Source: Kytococcus aerolatus (GTDB lineage: Bacteria; Actinomycetota; Actinomycetes; Actinomycetales; Dermatophilaceae). Taken from it: a stretch of 64,000 nucleotides of DNA. Numbering within the stretch: the first letter of the stretch is position 1; each line of letters starts with the position of its first letter. Below the pieces are notes generated by a model. The model was not told where the DNA came from. It did no database searches and saw nothing but the letters and a program-made list of their open reading frames with translations. Positions 56,289-64,000 of this stretch are shown here, in pieces. Position numbers and translations under genes: made by a program. The stretch is taken from contig NZ_FYEZ01000002.1 in NCBI RefSeq assembly GCF_900187395.1, positions 248,001 to 312,000 of the forward strand, read 5' to 3'.

Positions 56289-57584
56289 ATGCCCGTGACG
56301 ACCAGTCCAGCCGTGCCCAACCGTGGGGAGACGGCATCTCTCACCGTGCCGACGTCCCTGCGCGATGTCGAGGCGGCTCTCGAGGAGCAGGCGCGCGCCA
56401 TCGTGCGCCGGCGGCAGGTCGACCCGACCGTGGACGTCGAGGCCGTGCGGGAGGTGGCCACAGAGGTCGTGGCGGACCACCAGGCCGTCGCTGCCGCAGG
56501 CCGGGGCACCCTCCTGCCGGACGAGGAGGAGGCAGTCCGCCGCATCACCGATGCCGTGGCCGGGTTCGGTGCGCTGCAGGTCTATCTGGACGACCCCGAG
56601 GTCGAGGAGATCTGGCTCAACGGGCCGGAGCACGTCTTCGTGGCCCGAGGCGGGCGCACCGAGCTCACCCCTGTGCTCCTCACCGAGCAGGCCGTCCAGG
56701 ACCTCGTCGAGCGGATGCTGCGCACCAGCGGCCGACGGATCGACCTCAGCTCACCCTTCGTGGACGCCTCGCTGCCCGGGGGAGAGCGACTCCACGTCGC
56801 GATCCCCGACATCACGCGCCGCCACTGGGTCGTGAATCTGAGAAAGTTCGTCTCCCGCGCCCACCGGCTGGACGATCTCGTCGCCCTGGGCAGCCTCACG
56901 GCTCCCGCGGCACGCTTCCTCGAGGCAGCCGTCGAGGCCGGTCTGAACGTGCTCGTCTCCGGGGGTACCCAGGCGGGGAAGACCACGATGCTCAACTGCC
57001 TCGCCGCGGCCATCCCTCCCAACGAGCGGGTGGTCACCTGCGAGGAGGTCTTCGAGATGGACGTCCCGCTACGGGACGTCGCCGCCATGCAGTGCCGCCA
57101 GCCCAGCCTCGAGGGGACCGGCGAGATCACCCTGCGTCGGCTGGTCAAGGAAGCGCTGCGCATGCGCCCCTCGCGCATCCTCGTCGGAGAGGTGCGGCAG
57201 GAGGAGGCCCTCGACCTCCTCATCAGCCTGAACTCCGGGCTTCCCGGGATGGCGACGATCCACGCCAACGGGGCGCGGGAGGCGGTGCTCAAGATGTGCA
57301 CCCTGCCGCTCCTGGCCGGGCCGAACGTCTCCAGCTCTTTCGTCGTTCCCACCGTGGCGAGCGCGGTCGACCTCGTTGTCCACTGCCGACTCGAGCGCGA
57401 CGGCCGACGGCAGGTGCAGCAGATCGTGGCGCTCCCCGGCCGGACCGAGGGGGAGGTCGTCGAGATCGCCGAGATCTTCACCCGGGTGGACGGCGAGCTG
57501 CGCCGCGCGGACGGCTTTCCACCCCATGCCGAGCGCTTCGCGGCGGCCGGTCACGACCTGCGCACCCTGCTGGGGGTCCGATGA
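56289..57584 (+). CDS. tadA: Tad/CpaF-type secretion ATPase
   Basis: A 431-residue ATPase that powers assembly of Flp/Tad pili. After a helical N-terminal domain it has the Walker A NVLVSGGTQAGKTTMLN, the Walker B-type Glu in MRPSRILVGEVRQEEALD, and the GMATIHANGA histidine loop. The GTQAGKT form is common in actinobacterial CpaF. Start at 56289 has a very strong GAGGAGGTGA site 4 nt upstream. No CpaE-like septum-site gene precedes it. It overlaps tadB by 4 nt. Confidence 0.93.
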   Translation: MPVTTSPAVPNRGETASLTVPTSLRDVEAALEEQARAIVRRRQVDPTVDVEAVREVATEVVADHQAVAAAGRGTLLPDEEEAVRRITDAVAGFGALQVYLDDPEVEEIWLNGPEHVFVARGGRTELTPVLLTEQAVQDLVERMLRTSGRRIDLSSPFVDASLPGGERLHVAIPDITRRHWVVNLRKFVSRAHRLDDLVALGSLTAPAARFLEAAVEAGLNVLVSGGTQAGKTTMLNCLAAAIPPNERVVTCEEVFEMDVPLRDVAAMQCRQPSLEGTGEITLRRLVKEALRMRPSRILVGEVRQEEALDLLISLNSGLPGMATIHANGAREAVLKMCTLPLLAGPNVSSSFVVPTVASAVDLVVHCRLERDGRRQVQQIVALPGRTEGEVVEIAEIFTRVDGELRRADGFPPHAERFAAAGHDLRTLLGVR

Positions 57585-58462
57585 CCGGGATGGGCCCGAT
57601 GGAGGGAATGCTGCTCGGCGCCCTGACCGGTCTGGGGCTGGCCCTGGTCTGGGACTCCTGCTGGCCACGTGCTCCGCGTGCGCCGCGGTTGCGCCCGAGC
57701 TGGAGCGATCGGGTCCGGGACGACCTCGCCGTGGCGCGATGGGCTGGCCTCACCCCGTGGGGTCTGGTGGCCATGACCGCCGGGCTCGGCCTCGTGGTGC
57801 TCGTCCTCACCGTCGGGGTGACCGGGGTGCTCCCGGTCGGGCTCTGCTTCGGTCTCATCGCCGCGGTGCTTCCCTGGGCGGCCCTGTCGCAGACCGCCGC
57901 CCGCCGGCGCTCCCGGCTGCGGGACGCCTGGCCGGACTGCGTCGATCACGTCGCCTCGGCCGTCCGCGCCGGGATGGCCCTGCCGGAGGCCCTCGCCCAG
58001 CTGGCGGTCCGCGGCCCGGAGGAGCTCCGCCCGGCCTTCGCCGGCTTCGCCCACGACTACCGGGCCACCGGGCGCTTCCACGTCAGCCTCGACGCCCTGC
58101 GTGACCGGTTGGCGGACCCGGTGGCCGACCGGCTCGTGGAGTCGCTCCGCATCGCCCGCGAGGTGGGCGGCTCGGACCTGGGCGTGGTCCTGCGCACCCT
58201 GAGTGCCTTCCTCCGGGAGGAGGCCCAGACCCGGGCCGAGATCGAGGCGCGGCAGAGCTGGACCGTCAATGCTGCCCGGCTCGGCCTGGCAGCCCCGTGG
58301 ATCGTGCTGGCGATGCTGGCCACCCGGGGGGACTCCCTGACCGCCTACGGCACCCCGACCGGAGCGGCCGTCCTGCTGGGCGGTGGCGTCATCTCCGTGG
58401 GGGCCTACCTGCTCATGCTGCGCCTGGGGCGCCTGCCGCGCCCGGAGAGGGTGCTGCGATGA
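57581..58462 (+). CDS. tadB: Tad inner-membrane platform protein TadB
   Basis: A 293-residue type II secretion F-like protein. Two or three N-terminal helices precede the cytoplasmic DPD-type helical bundle (SRLRDAWPDCVDHVASAVRAGMALPEALAQLA, LADPVADRLVESLRIAREVGGSDLGVVLRTLSAFLREE). Two C-terminal helices close it. It works as a membrane platform with TadC. Overlaps tadA and tadC by 4 nt each. Confidence 0.9.
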   Translation: MTGMGPMEGMLLGALTGLGLALVWDSCWPRAPRAPRLRPSWSDRVRDDLAVARWAGLTPWGLVAMTAGLGLVVLVLTVGVTGVLPVGLCFGLIAAVLPWAALSQTAARRRSRLRDAWPDCVDHVASAVRAGMALPEALAQLAVRGPEELRPAFAGFAHDYRATGRFHVSLDALRDRLADPVADRLVESLRIAREVGGSDLGVVLRTLSAFLREEAQTRAEIEARQSWTVNAARLGLAAPWIVLAMLATRGDSLTAYGTPTGAAVLLGGGVISVGAYLLMLRLGRLPRPERVLR

Positions 58463-59391
58463 CGGCGTGGTCCTGGCCGGGGGCCGCCCTGGGGCTCGTG
58501 GTGGGTCTGGGGCTCCTGCTGGTCCTCTGGGGGATCCCCACCTGGAGGACCCCGACGCTGGCGATGCGGGTGGACCCGTACGTGCGCGACGAACCCACCC
58601 CGGCTCGCCCCTTCGGCCTGCTCCCGCACGAGCAGCTGCGCGTCCACCACCTCGTCGACCCGCTCACCCGCGGGCTGGGACGGCGCTTCGCCGACCTTCT
58701 CGGTGGTGAGGAGGTCCTGCGCGGCCGGCTGCTGCGGGCGGGCCTGGCCCCGGACGTCGAGGGCTACCGGGCGCAGCAGCTGGTCCTGGCGGTCCTGCTG
58801 GCGGCCGGAGGCGCCGGGCTCGGGGCGGCGCTGTGGTCCGCCGGTCGAGCCTCGGCGCTCGCGGCGCCGGCGCTGGCCGTCGTGGGTGCGGGCGCCGGGA
58901 TGATGCTGCGCGACCAGCTGCTGTCCCGGTCCGTCGCCGCCCGGGAGCAGCGCATCATCACCGAGTTCCCGACCATCGCCGAGCTGCTCGCCCTGGCCGT
59001 CGCGGCCGGGGAGTCACCGGTCGCGGCGCTGGACCGGGTGGCACGACTCAGCCGGGGCGAGCTCTCCCGGGAGCTGGAGCGGGCGCTCGCGGAGGCGCGG
59101 ACCGGGGCCTCCCTGCCCACGGCCCTGGAGGGGCTGGCCGAGCACACCGGCATCCCCTCGGTGGCCCGCTTTGTCGACGGCGTGATCATCGCCGTCGAGC
59201 GCGGCACCCCGCTGGCGGAGGTGCTCCGTGCCCAGGCGATGGACGCCCGGGAGGCCGCGCGTCAGCAGATCCTCGCCGAGGGCGGGCGCCGGGAGATCCT
59301 CATGATGATCCCGGTGGTCTTCTTCGTCCTGCCGGTGACGATCGTCTTCGCGATGTTCCCCGGCCTGGCCTCTCTGCAGGTGAGCCTCTGA
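58459..59391 (+). CDS. tadC: Tad inner-membrane platform protein TadC
   Basis: A 310-residue F-type platform protein, partner of TadB. N-terminal helix, a charged loop, then AYRAQQLVLAVLLAAGGAGLG-type helices and the cytoplasmic bundle EFPTIAELLALAVAAGESPVAALDRVARLSRGELSRELERALAEARTG read across several segments. The C-terminal helix is REILMMIPVVFFVLPVTIVFAMFPG. Overlaps tadB by 4 nt. Confidence 0.9.
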   Translation: MTAWSWPGAALGLVVGLGLLLVLWGIPTWRTPTLAMRVDPYVRDEPTPARPFGLLPHEQLRVHHLVDPLTRGLGRRFADLLGGEEVLRGRLLRAGLAPDVEGYRAQQLVLAVLLAAGGAGLGAALWSAGRASALAAPALAVVGAGAGMMLRDQLLSRSVAAREQRIITEFPTIAELLALAVAAGESPVAALDRVARLSRGELSRELERALAEARTGASLPTALEGLAEHTGIPSVARFVDGVIIAVERGTPLAEVLRAQAMDAREAARQQILAEGGRREILMMIPVVFFVLPVTIVFAMFPGLASLQVSL

Positions 59392-59538
59392 TGGCCATGC
59401 CCGCCGCCCCGCAGGGGCCCACGATCCCGGCCGCACCCGTGGCCGTGCGGGGCGACGCCCCGGAAGTCCCCGGCTCCCGGGGCCGTCACGAGGAGCCCCT
59501 CGCGGCGACCGCGCAGTACCGAACGGAAGAGGAAGAGC

Positions 59539-59739
59539 ATGACCACCCTGCAGTCGATCCACGCCCGTCTCCTGACCGTCTGGGCCTCCCTGGTGGAGGA
59601 CAACGAGCGGGGCGACGTGCCCGGCTGGGTCCTCATCACGATGATGACCGCCGGCATCGTCACCGCCCTGTGGGCGCTGGCCGGTCCGATGCTGAACAAC
59701 ATGTTCCAGTCCGCCATGAACGGCGTGACCGGTCCCTGA
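59539..59739 (+). CDS. Flp-like small pilin
   Basis: A 66-residue protein with a short charged leader (LVEDNERGDVPG) followed by one hydrophobic helix (WVLITMMTAGIVTALWALAGPML). This size and layout match the small Flp-type pilin of actinobacterial Tad systems (often DUF4244). It lies between tadC and the TadE genes; a GAAGAGGAAGAG site precedes the ATG. The 147 bp before it have no convincing gene. Confidence 0.7.
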   Translation: MTTLQSIHARLLTVWASLVEDNERGDVPGWVLITMMTAGIVTALWALAGPMLNNMFQSAMNGVTGP

Positions 59740-59759
59740 GCCGGGGGGAGGTCGGCGCC

Positions 59760-60113
59760 GTGACCGCCGAGTTCGTGCTCACCAGCACGGTCGCGGTGTT
59801 CACGGTGCTGGCCCTCCTCCAGCTGGCTTTCGCCCTGCACGTGCGCAACTCCCTGACCGCCTACGCCGTGGAGGGTGCCCGGTACGGGGCCCGGGAGGGG
59901 GCCGCCCCGCAGGCCGGGGTGACACGTGCCCAGGAGCTCACCCGGGGCGCCGTGGCCGGGCGGGCGGTGGACGAGGTGACCGAGCACCGGGCGGCGGCTG
60001 CGGGCCGCGAGGTGGTCGTCGTGGAGATCACCGCCGACCTGCCGCTGCTCGGCCCCTGGGGCCCGGTGGACGCCCTGACCATCCAGGGCCGGGCGATGGT
60101 GGAGGGACCGTGA
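59760..60113 (+). CDS. TadE-like minor pilin 1
   Basis: A 117-residue pseudopilin. The sequence at the start, VTAEFVLTSTVAVFTVLALLQLAFALHVRN, is a TadE prepilin helix with the conserved Glu, and AYAVEGARYGAREGA follows. The GTG at 59760 has GGGGGGAGG 8 nt upstream. However, the expected processing Gly (G in GEVGAVTAEF) lies in frame just upstream of this GTG, so the true start is uncertain. It overlaps the next gene by 4 nt. Confidence 0.75.
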   Translation: MTAEFVLTSTVAVFTVLALLQLAFALHVRNSLTAYAVEGARYGAREGAAPQAGVTRAQELTRGAVAGRAVDEVTEHRAAAAGREVVVVEITADLPLLGPWGPVDALTIQGRAMVEGP

Positions 60114-60544
60114 GCCCGGCGGAGCGTCGTGACGACCGGGGCTCGGCGATGATCGAGTACGTCGTCGTGGTCGGTGCCGTGGTCGCCCCCTTGGTCTACC
60201 TGATCGTGCTGCTGGCCGACGTCCAGGCCGCGGCCTTCGCCTCCACCTCGGCGGCCCGGGAGGCCGGCCGGGTCGCGGTGGCCGAGCAGTCCACCGGTGA
60301 TGGTGCGCCCGAGCCGGCAGGACAGGCTGCAGCCGACCTGGTGCTGCAGGACTTCGGCATCGAGCACGGAACCACGCAGGTCCTGTGCACCGGCTGCGAC
60401 GCCCCCGAGGGGCAGGTCACCGCCATCACCACCGTGGAGGTGCCGTTGCCGGGGCTCGCCCGCCTCGGGGTCACCGGCCCCAGCGTGGTGACCCTCACCG
60501 CCGAGCACACCGAGCCCCTCGACCTCCACCGGGAGCTGCCGTGA
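60110..60544 (+). CDS. TadE-like minor pilin 2
   Basis: A 144-residue pseudopilin: basic leader SPAERRDDRGS, then AMIEYVVVVGAVVAPLVYLIVLLADVQAAAFA with the conserved Glu at position +5 of the likely cleavage. FASTSAAREAGRVAV follows, then a soluble domain with two cysteines (LCTGC). It starts from GTG and overlaps both neighbours by 4 nt. Confidence 0.8.
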   Translation: MSPAERRDDRGSAMIEYVVVVGAVVAPLVYLIVLLADVQAAAFASTSAAREAGRVAVAEQSTGDGAPEPAGQAAADLVLQDFGIEHGTTQVLCTGCDAPEGQVTAITTVEVPLPGLARLGVTGPSVVTLTAEHTEPLDLHRELP

Positions 60545-61050
60545 CCGAGCACCACCAGACACCGCCCCCGGCGGAGATCCCGCCCCGGGGGCCGGGTGCC
60601 GACCCGTTGCGCGATGACCCCGCGGGGGAGCGTGGATCGCTCGCCGTCCTGCTTCTGGGTTTCGTCGCCATCGTCCTCGGCCTGCTGCTCGTCGGCGTCG
60701 ACGCCACGGCCGGGCAGCTGGCCCGCCTGGAGACGCTGAACGCCGCCGACGCGGCAGCGCGCGACGCGGCGGACGAGCTCTCCGAGGAGTCCTACTACGG
60801 CACCGGACCCCACCGCCTCGACCCGGCCGTGGCCGACACCCGGGCCCGGGGCTCCCTGGCCCGCCAGGTGCCGAGCTCCCGGGTGCGTTCCTGGCAGGTG
60901 GACCGGACCACCGTGGAGGCCGACGGGGTGACCGCGACCGTCCACCTCTCGGCGCGCATCGACTTCCCGGTCACCGGCTTCGTCCGCGCCCACCTGCTCG
61001 GGGACCCGGTCATCCGGGTCACCTCCTCGGCGCGTGGCACGCAGGGCTGA
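60541..61050 (+). CDS. TadG-related pilus assembly protein
   Basis: A 169-residue protein with one membrane helix. RGSLAVLLLGFVAIVLGLLLVGVDATAGQLARLETLNAADAAARDAADEL matches the Tad/TadG-like family in which a helix is followed by an amphipathic Ala-rich coil. Proline-rich leader before the helix. Last gene of the tad operon; 34 nt separate it from the MFS promoter. Confidence 0.75.
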   Translation: MTEHHQTPPPAEIPPRGPGADPLRDDPAGERGSLAVLLLGFVAIVLGLLLVGVDATAGQLARLETLNAADAAARDAADELSEESYYGTGPHRLDPAVADTRARGSLARQVPSSRVRSWQVDRTTVEADGVTATVHLSARIDFPVTGFVRAHLLGDPVIRVTSSARGTQG

Positions 61051-61084
61051 CCCGGGCCCGGCGCCGGGTACCGGCCGGGCTTAG

Positions 61085-61110
61085 CCTGCGGGGGTGACGA
61101 CCCCCGCAGG
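61085..61110 (+). promoter_or_regulatory. Hairpin spanning the MFS start codon
   Basis: A perfect 10-bp stem (61085-61094 with 61101-61110) and TGACGA loop. The GTG start begins on the last base of the left arm. A TAGCCT hexamer (61082-61087) overlaps it and lies 6 nt before the GTG. It may terminate the tad operon or limit translation of the exporter. Confidence 0.6.
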
Positions 61111-62614
61111 CAGCCCCCCGATGTCCACGGCGCGCCGGTGGGCGGCCCTGGCCGTGCTCGTCCTGCCGGTCCTGCTCATCTCCATCGACATGTCGGTGCT
61201 GAGCATCGCCGTGCCGGCGCTGGCGGCCGACCTGGACCCCACCGCCAACGAGCTGCTGTGGATCATCGACCTCTACTCGTTCCTGCTGGCCGGCCTGCTC
61301 ATCGCCATGGGCTCGCTGGGGGATCGGATCGGCCGCCGCCGGATCCTGCTGATCGGGGCACCCGTCTTCGGGGTGGCCTCGCTGGTGTGCGCCTTCGCCA
61401 CGACCCCGACGATGCTGCTGGCCGGCCGGGCCCTGCTGGGCATTGGCGGGGCCACGCTCATGCCCTCCACGCTGGGTCTGATCCGCACGATCTTCCCCGA
61501 CCGGGACGAGCGCCGGACCGCGATCGCCGTGTGGGCCATGGCCTTCGCCGGGGGAGCCGCCCTCGGCCCGCTGGTCGGTGGCCTGCTGCTGGAGCACTAC
61601 TGGTGGGGCTCGGTCTTCCTGCTCAACGTGCCGGTCATCCTGCTCTTCCTCGTCACGGCGCCCCTCCTCCTCCCGGAGGCCCGCGACCCCCACCCCGGGC
61701 CGCTCGACCTGCCCTCGGTCGCCCTGTCCATCCTCGGCATGATCGGGGTGGTCTACGCCCTCAAGGTGGGGGTCAAGGGCGTCGACGCCACGGTGCTGCT
61801 GTCCTGCGCGCTCGGGGCGGCGGCCCTGGCCTGGTTCGTGGTGCGGCAGCGGCGCAGTGCCGACCCGATGCTCGACCTCTCCCTCTTCGGCAACCCGGCC
61901 TTCAGCACGGCCCTGCTGGTCAACGTGACCGCCATCTTCGCGTTCATGGGCCTGATGTTCTTTCTGCCCCAGTACCTCATGCTCGTGCGGGGCATGGGGG
62001 CTGCCCAGGCCGGCCTGTGGATGCTGCCGCTGGCGGCGGCCAGCACCTTGGGCACCGTCCTGGCGCCGGTCGTGGCGCGGTGGCTGTCGGTGCGCACGGT
62101 CGTCCTGGTCGGTCTGGCGCTCATGAGCCTCGGGCTGGCCACCGGCACCCAGCTGGGGGACGGCCTGCTCGTGTTCGTCCTGCTCTCGGCCTGCTTCGGG
62201 ATCGGCTCGGGGCTGGCCGAGACCCTCACCAACGACGTGATCCTGGCCGCCGCGCCGAGCGACCGGGCCGGGGCGGCGGCGGCGATCTCCGAGACCGCCT
62301 ACGAGGTCGGGGGAGCGATGGGCACCGCGGTGCTCGGCACGGTGGGGCTGGCGCTCTACTCCACCCGGGTGCAGCAGGGTGCGCCCGCTGGGCTGGGGGA
62401 GGGGGCCACCGAGACCGCCGCGCAGACGCTGGCCGCTGCCCACGAGGTCGCCGCCGAGACGCCGGGGGCGGGTCCCGAGCTGGTGGCCCTGGCCGATGCG
62501 GCCTTCCTCGCCGGGGTGCATCTCGTCGTCCTGGTGGGGATGACGGTCGGCCTGGGCACGCTCGTCCTGGCCTGGCGCGGGCTGCGCTCGGAGGCCGGGC
62601 GCGCCTCCGTCTGA
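61094..62614 (+). CDS. DHA2-family MFS drug exporter (EmrB/QacA-like)
   Basis: A 506-residue proton antiporter with about 14 membrane segments. SIDMSVLSIAVPALAADLDPTANELLWIIDLYSFLLAGLLIAMGSLGDRIGRRRILL is the DHA2 motif A/D1 region read across segments, and the motif C-like GGATLMPSTLGLIRTIF follows. The GTG at 61094 is preferred because of the leaderless TAGCCT box; the ATG at 61121 is an alternative with no clear ribosome-binding site. Substrates are unpredictable; typically cationic drugs or dyes. No regulator is adjacent. Confidence 0.9.
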   Translation: MTTPAGSPPMSTARRWAALAVLVLPVLLISIDMSVLSIAVPALAADLDPTANELLWIIDLYSFLLAGLLIAMGSLGDRIGRRRILLIGAPVFGVASLVCAFATTPTMLLAGRALLGIGGATLMPSTLGLIRTIFPDRDERRTAIAVWAMAFAGGAALGPLVGGLLLEHYWWGSVFLLNVPVILLFLVTAPLLLPEARDPHPGPLDLPSVALSILGMIGVVYALKVGVKGVDATVLLSCALGAAALAWFVVRQRRSADPMLDLSLFGNPAFSTALLVNVTAIFAFMGLMFFLPQYLMLVRGMGAAQAGLWMLPLAAASTLGTVLAPVVARWLSVRTVVLVGLALMSLGLATGTQLGDGLLVFVLLSACFGIGSGLAETLTNDVILAAAPSDRAGAAAAISETAYEVGGAMGTAVLGTVGLALYSTRVQQGAPAGLGEGATETAAQTLAAAHEVAAETPGAGPELVALADAAFLAGVHLVVLVGMTVGLGTLVLAWRGLRSEAGRASV

Positions 62615-62678
62615 CCCCCGGGGAGGTGCTCGGACGCCCTGCGGCCCCGGTGGTCGCAGCCGCCCGACGGGGTCTCCA

Positions 62679-62684
62679 TAGACT
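62679..62684 (+). promoter_or_regulatory. -10 hexamer of thrC
   Basis: TAGACT, 27 nt before the thrC ATG. Unlike the leaderless genes here, thrC also has CGGAGGTT as a ribosome-binding site, so its mRNA has a ~20-nt leader. Confidence 0.55.
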
Positions 62685-62711
62685 CGGGGGAAAGTCGACC
62701 CGGAGGTTCTC

Positions 62712-63806
62712 ATGGTTCACCAGTGGCGTGGCGTCATCGCCGAGTACGCAGACCGTCTCCCCGCCGAGCTGAGCCAGCAGGTGGTGACCCTCCGCGAGGG
62801 CGGCACCCCGCTCATCCCGGCCGAGCACCTCTCGGAGCTGACCGGTGCCCAGGTGCACCTGAAGTACGAGGGCCTGAACCCCACCGGCTCCTTCAAGGAC
62901 CGGGGGATGACCGCAGCCATCTCGGCCGCCGCCGCGCGTGGGGCGAAGGCGGTGCTGTGCGCCTCGACCGGCAACACCTCTGCCAGTGCCGCTGCCTACG
63001 CGGCCAAGGCGGGCATGACCTGCGGCGTGCTGGTGCCGGACGGGCACATCGCGATGGGCAAGCTCTCCCAGGCCGTCGCCCACGGGGCCACGCTGCTGCA
63101 GGTGGCGGGCAACTTCGACCAGTGCCTGGTGGTGGCCCGCGAGCTCTCCGAGAAGTACCCGATCGAGCTGGTGAACTCGGTGAACCCGGCGCGCATCGAG
63201 GGGCAGAAGACCGCTTCCTTCGAGGTCGTCGACGCGCTCGGGGACGCCCCGGACATCCACTGCCTCCCGGTGGGCAACGCCGGCAACATCACCGCCTACT
63301 GGCAGGGCTACCGGGAGTACGCCGACCCTGCCGCCCCCGGGGCGAACGGGCAGGCCGCGGCCACCGGCACCCCGGCGATGTGGGGCTTCCAGGCCGCCGG
63401 CGCCGCCCCCATCGTGCTGGGCCACCCGGTGGAGGAGCCGGACACGATCGCCACCGCCATCCGCATCGGCAACCCGGCCTCCTGGCAGCGGGCCGAGGCG
63501 GCCCGGGACGAGTCCGGCGGCCTGATCGACATGGTCACCGACGAGGAGATCCTCGACGCCCACCGCCTCCTCTCCAGCCGTGAGGGGGTCTTCGTCGAGC
63601 CGGCCTCGGCGGCCTCGGTGGCGGGCCTGCTGAAGATGCACGCCGCGGGCAGGGTCCCGGCCGGGGCCACGATCGTCTGCACGGTCACCGGGCACGGGCT
63701 CAAGGACACCCAGTGGGCCCTCAAGGGCGCCGACGGCGACGACGTCGAGCCCACCCGCGTGCCGGTGGACCCCGACGGGATCGCTGCCGCCCTCGGGCTC
63801 GCCTGA
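62712..63806 (+). CDS. thrC: Threonine synthase
   Basis: PLP enzyme converting O-phosphohomoserine to threonine. The 364-residue protein is of the short actinobacterial type. The PLP lysine is in [12 protein letters not shown], followed by [38 protein letters not shown]-type loop (here [13 protein letters not shown]), and [17 protein letters not shown] lies 6 nt upstream. The stop overlaps the thrB start by 1 nt; homoserine dehydrogenase, usually just upstream, is not present. Confidence 0.95.
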   Translation: MVHQWRGVIAEYADRLPAELSQQVVTLREGGTPLIPAEHLSELTGAQVHLKYEGLNPTGSFKDRGMTAAISAAAARGAKAVLCASTGNTSASAAAYAAKAGMTCGVLVPDGHIAMGKLSQAVAHGATLLQVAGNFDQCLVVARELSEKYPIELVNSVNPARIEGQKTASFEVVDALGDAPDIHCLPVGNAGNITAYWQGYREYADPAAPGANGQAAATGTPAMWGFQAAGAAPIVLGHPVEEPDTIATAIRIGNPASWQRAEAARDESGGLIDMVTDEEILDAHRLLSSREGVFVEPASAASVAGLLKMHAAGRVPAGATIVCTVTGHGLKDTQWALKGADGDDVEPTRVPVDPDGIAAALGLA

Positions 63807-64000
63807 TGGCGGGTCCGGCCCCCGGGCTCGCGCTCACCGTCCGTGTCCCGGGCAGCTCGGCGAACCTGGGCCCCGGCTTCGACGCCGTGGGGCTCGCCCT
63901 CGGTGTGTACGACGAGTACGAGGTCGAGGTGCTGCCGCGGCCCGGGCTGGTGGTGCGCCTGGAGGGGGAGGGGCGGCGCCGGCTCCCGGCGAACGAGAAG
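63806..64000 (+). CDS. thrB: Homoserine kinase, 5' part
   Basis: The first 65 codons of a GHMP-family kinase that phosphorylates homoserine. [20 protein letters not shown] at residues 13-32 is the ThrB N-terminal motif. The ATG overlaps the thrC stop (TGATG). The gene continues past the window end. Confidence 0.93.
   Translation, partial: MAGPAPGLALTVRVPGSSANLGPGFDAVGLALGVYDEYEVEVLPRPGLVVRLEGEGRRRLPANEK

Noticed and set aside
59391-59760. A possible gene starting at the tadC stop and running in frame into TadE
   Set aside because: It overlaps the pilin in another frame, has Pro/Ala/Arg-rich composition, and a better-supported TadE start exists at 59760.

Overview
The window is very GC-rich and densely packed with genes, typical of an actinobacterium. 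Gene content and order point to the Micrococcales: the gatC-gatA-gatB to ilvE neighbourhood, the murI / cAMP-phosphodiesterase-like / rph / rdgB order, an argF-argR-argG-argH operon, an actinobacterial tad pilus operon, and many start codons placed 6-9 nt after a TANNNT -10 hexamer (leaderless mRNAs). A Kytococcus-like organism would fit, but that is a guess from gene content.

Layout. 0-10 kb is conserved core: mnmA, an aldehyde dehydrogenase, ligA, a small redox and kinase cluster, and gatCAB. 10-15 kb holds a sortase, a SixA-type phosphatase, a 2-hydroxyacid dehydrogenase, a full-length but active-site-dead ketol-acid reductoisomerase (IlvC) relative, and ilvE. This is where Micrococcales relatives usually carry ilvDBNC-serA-leuB-ilvE, so the locus looks like a decayed branched-chain amino acid operon. 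15-21.7 kb has a hydrolase/WYL-regulator pair, a DNA-glycosylase-like protein and an M23 peptidase. It also has a 2.48-kb IS481-family transposon with 22-bp inverted repeats and a 6-bp CTAG-centred target duplication. The transposon carries a VOC protein and a WYL regulator and sits precisely inside a HIT-domain gene.

21.8-29 kb carries a FAH-family hydrolase and murI to rdgB, then an accessory stretch in which the 3' end of rdgB and its adjoining membrane-protein gene have been duplicated. 29-44 kb carries an aminotransferase, an AGCS symporter, tRNA-Leu, Bcp, kbl, an MntA-HepT toxin-antitoxin pair followed by a third nucleotidyltransferase, argFRGH without argCJBD, and a long GapDH. 44-50.8 kb has xth, tdh, a CoA-transferase, a GntP permease and an aldehyde dehydrogenase.

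50.8-54.1 kb is a second rearranged accessory stretch. VapBC-like genes, a lower-GC orphan gene and a DUF4375-like gene are interspersed with fragments duplicated from the aldehyde dehydrogenase 3' end and from a GDT1-family (Mn exporter) gene. The intact GDT1 gene has a yybP-ykoY manganese riboswitch. Just upstream of that riboswitch lies a run of 51 G, which is either a hypermutable tract or a sequencing/assembly artefact. 54-64 kb has yaaA, a 3-hydroxybutyrate dehydrogenase, the tad pilus operon, a DHA2 MFS exporter, thrC and the start of thrB.

Recurring themes are amino-acid pathway reduction (ilv relic, partial arg operon) together with amino-acid scavenging and catabolism (AGCS, kbl, tdh), and accessory gain through short segmental duplications of gene 3' ends.
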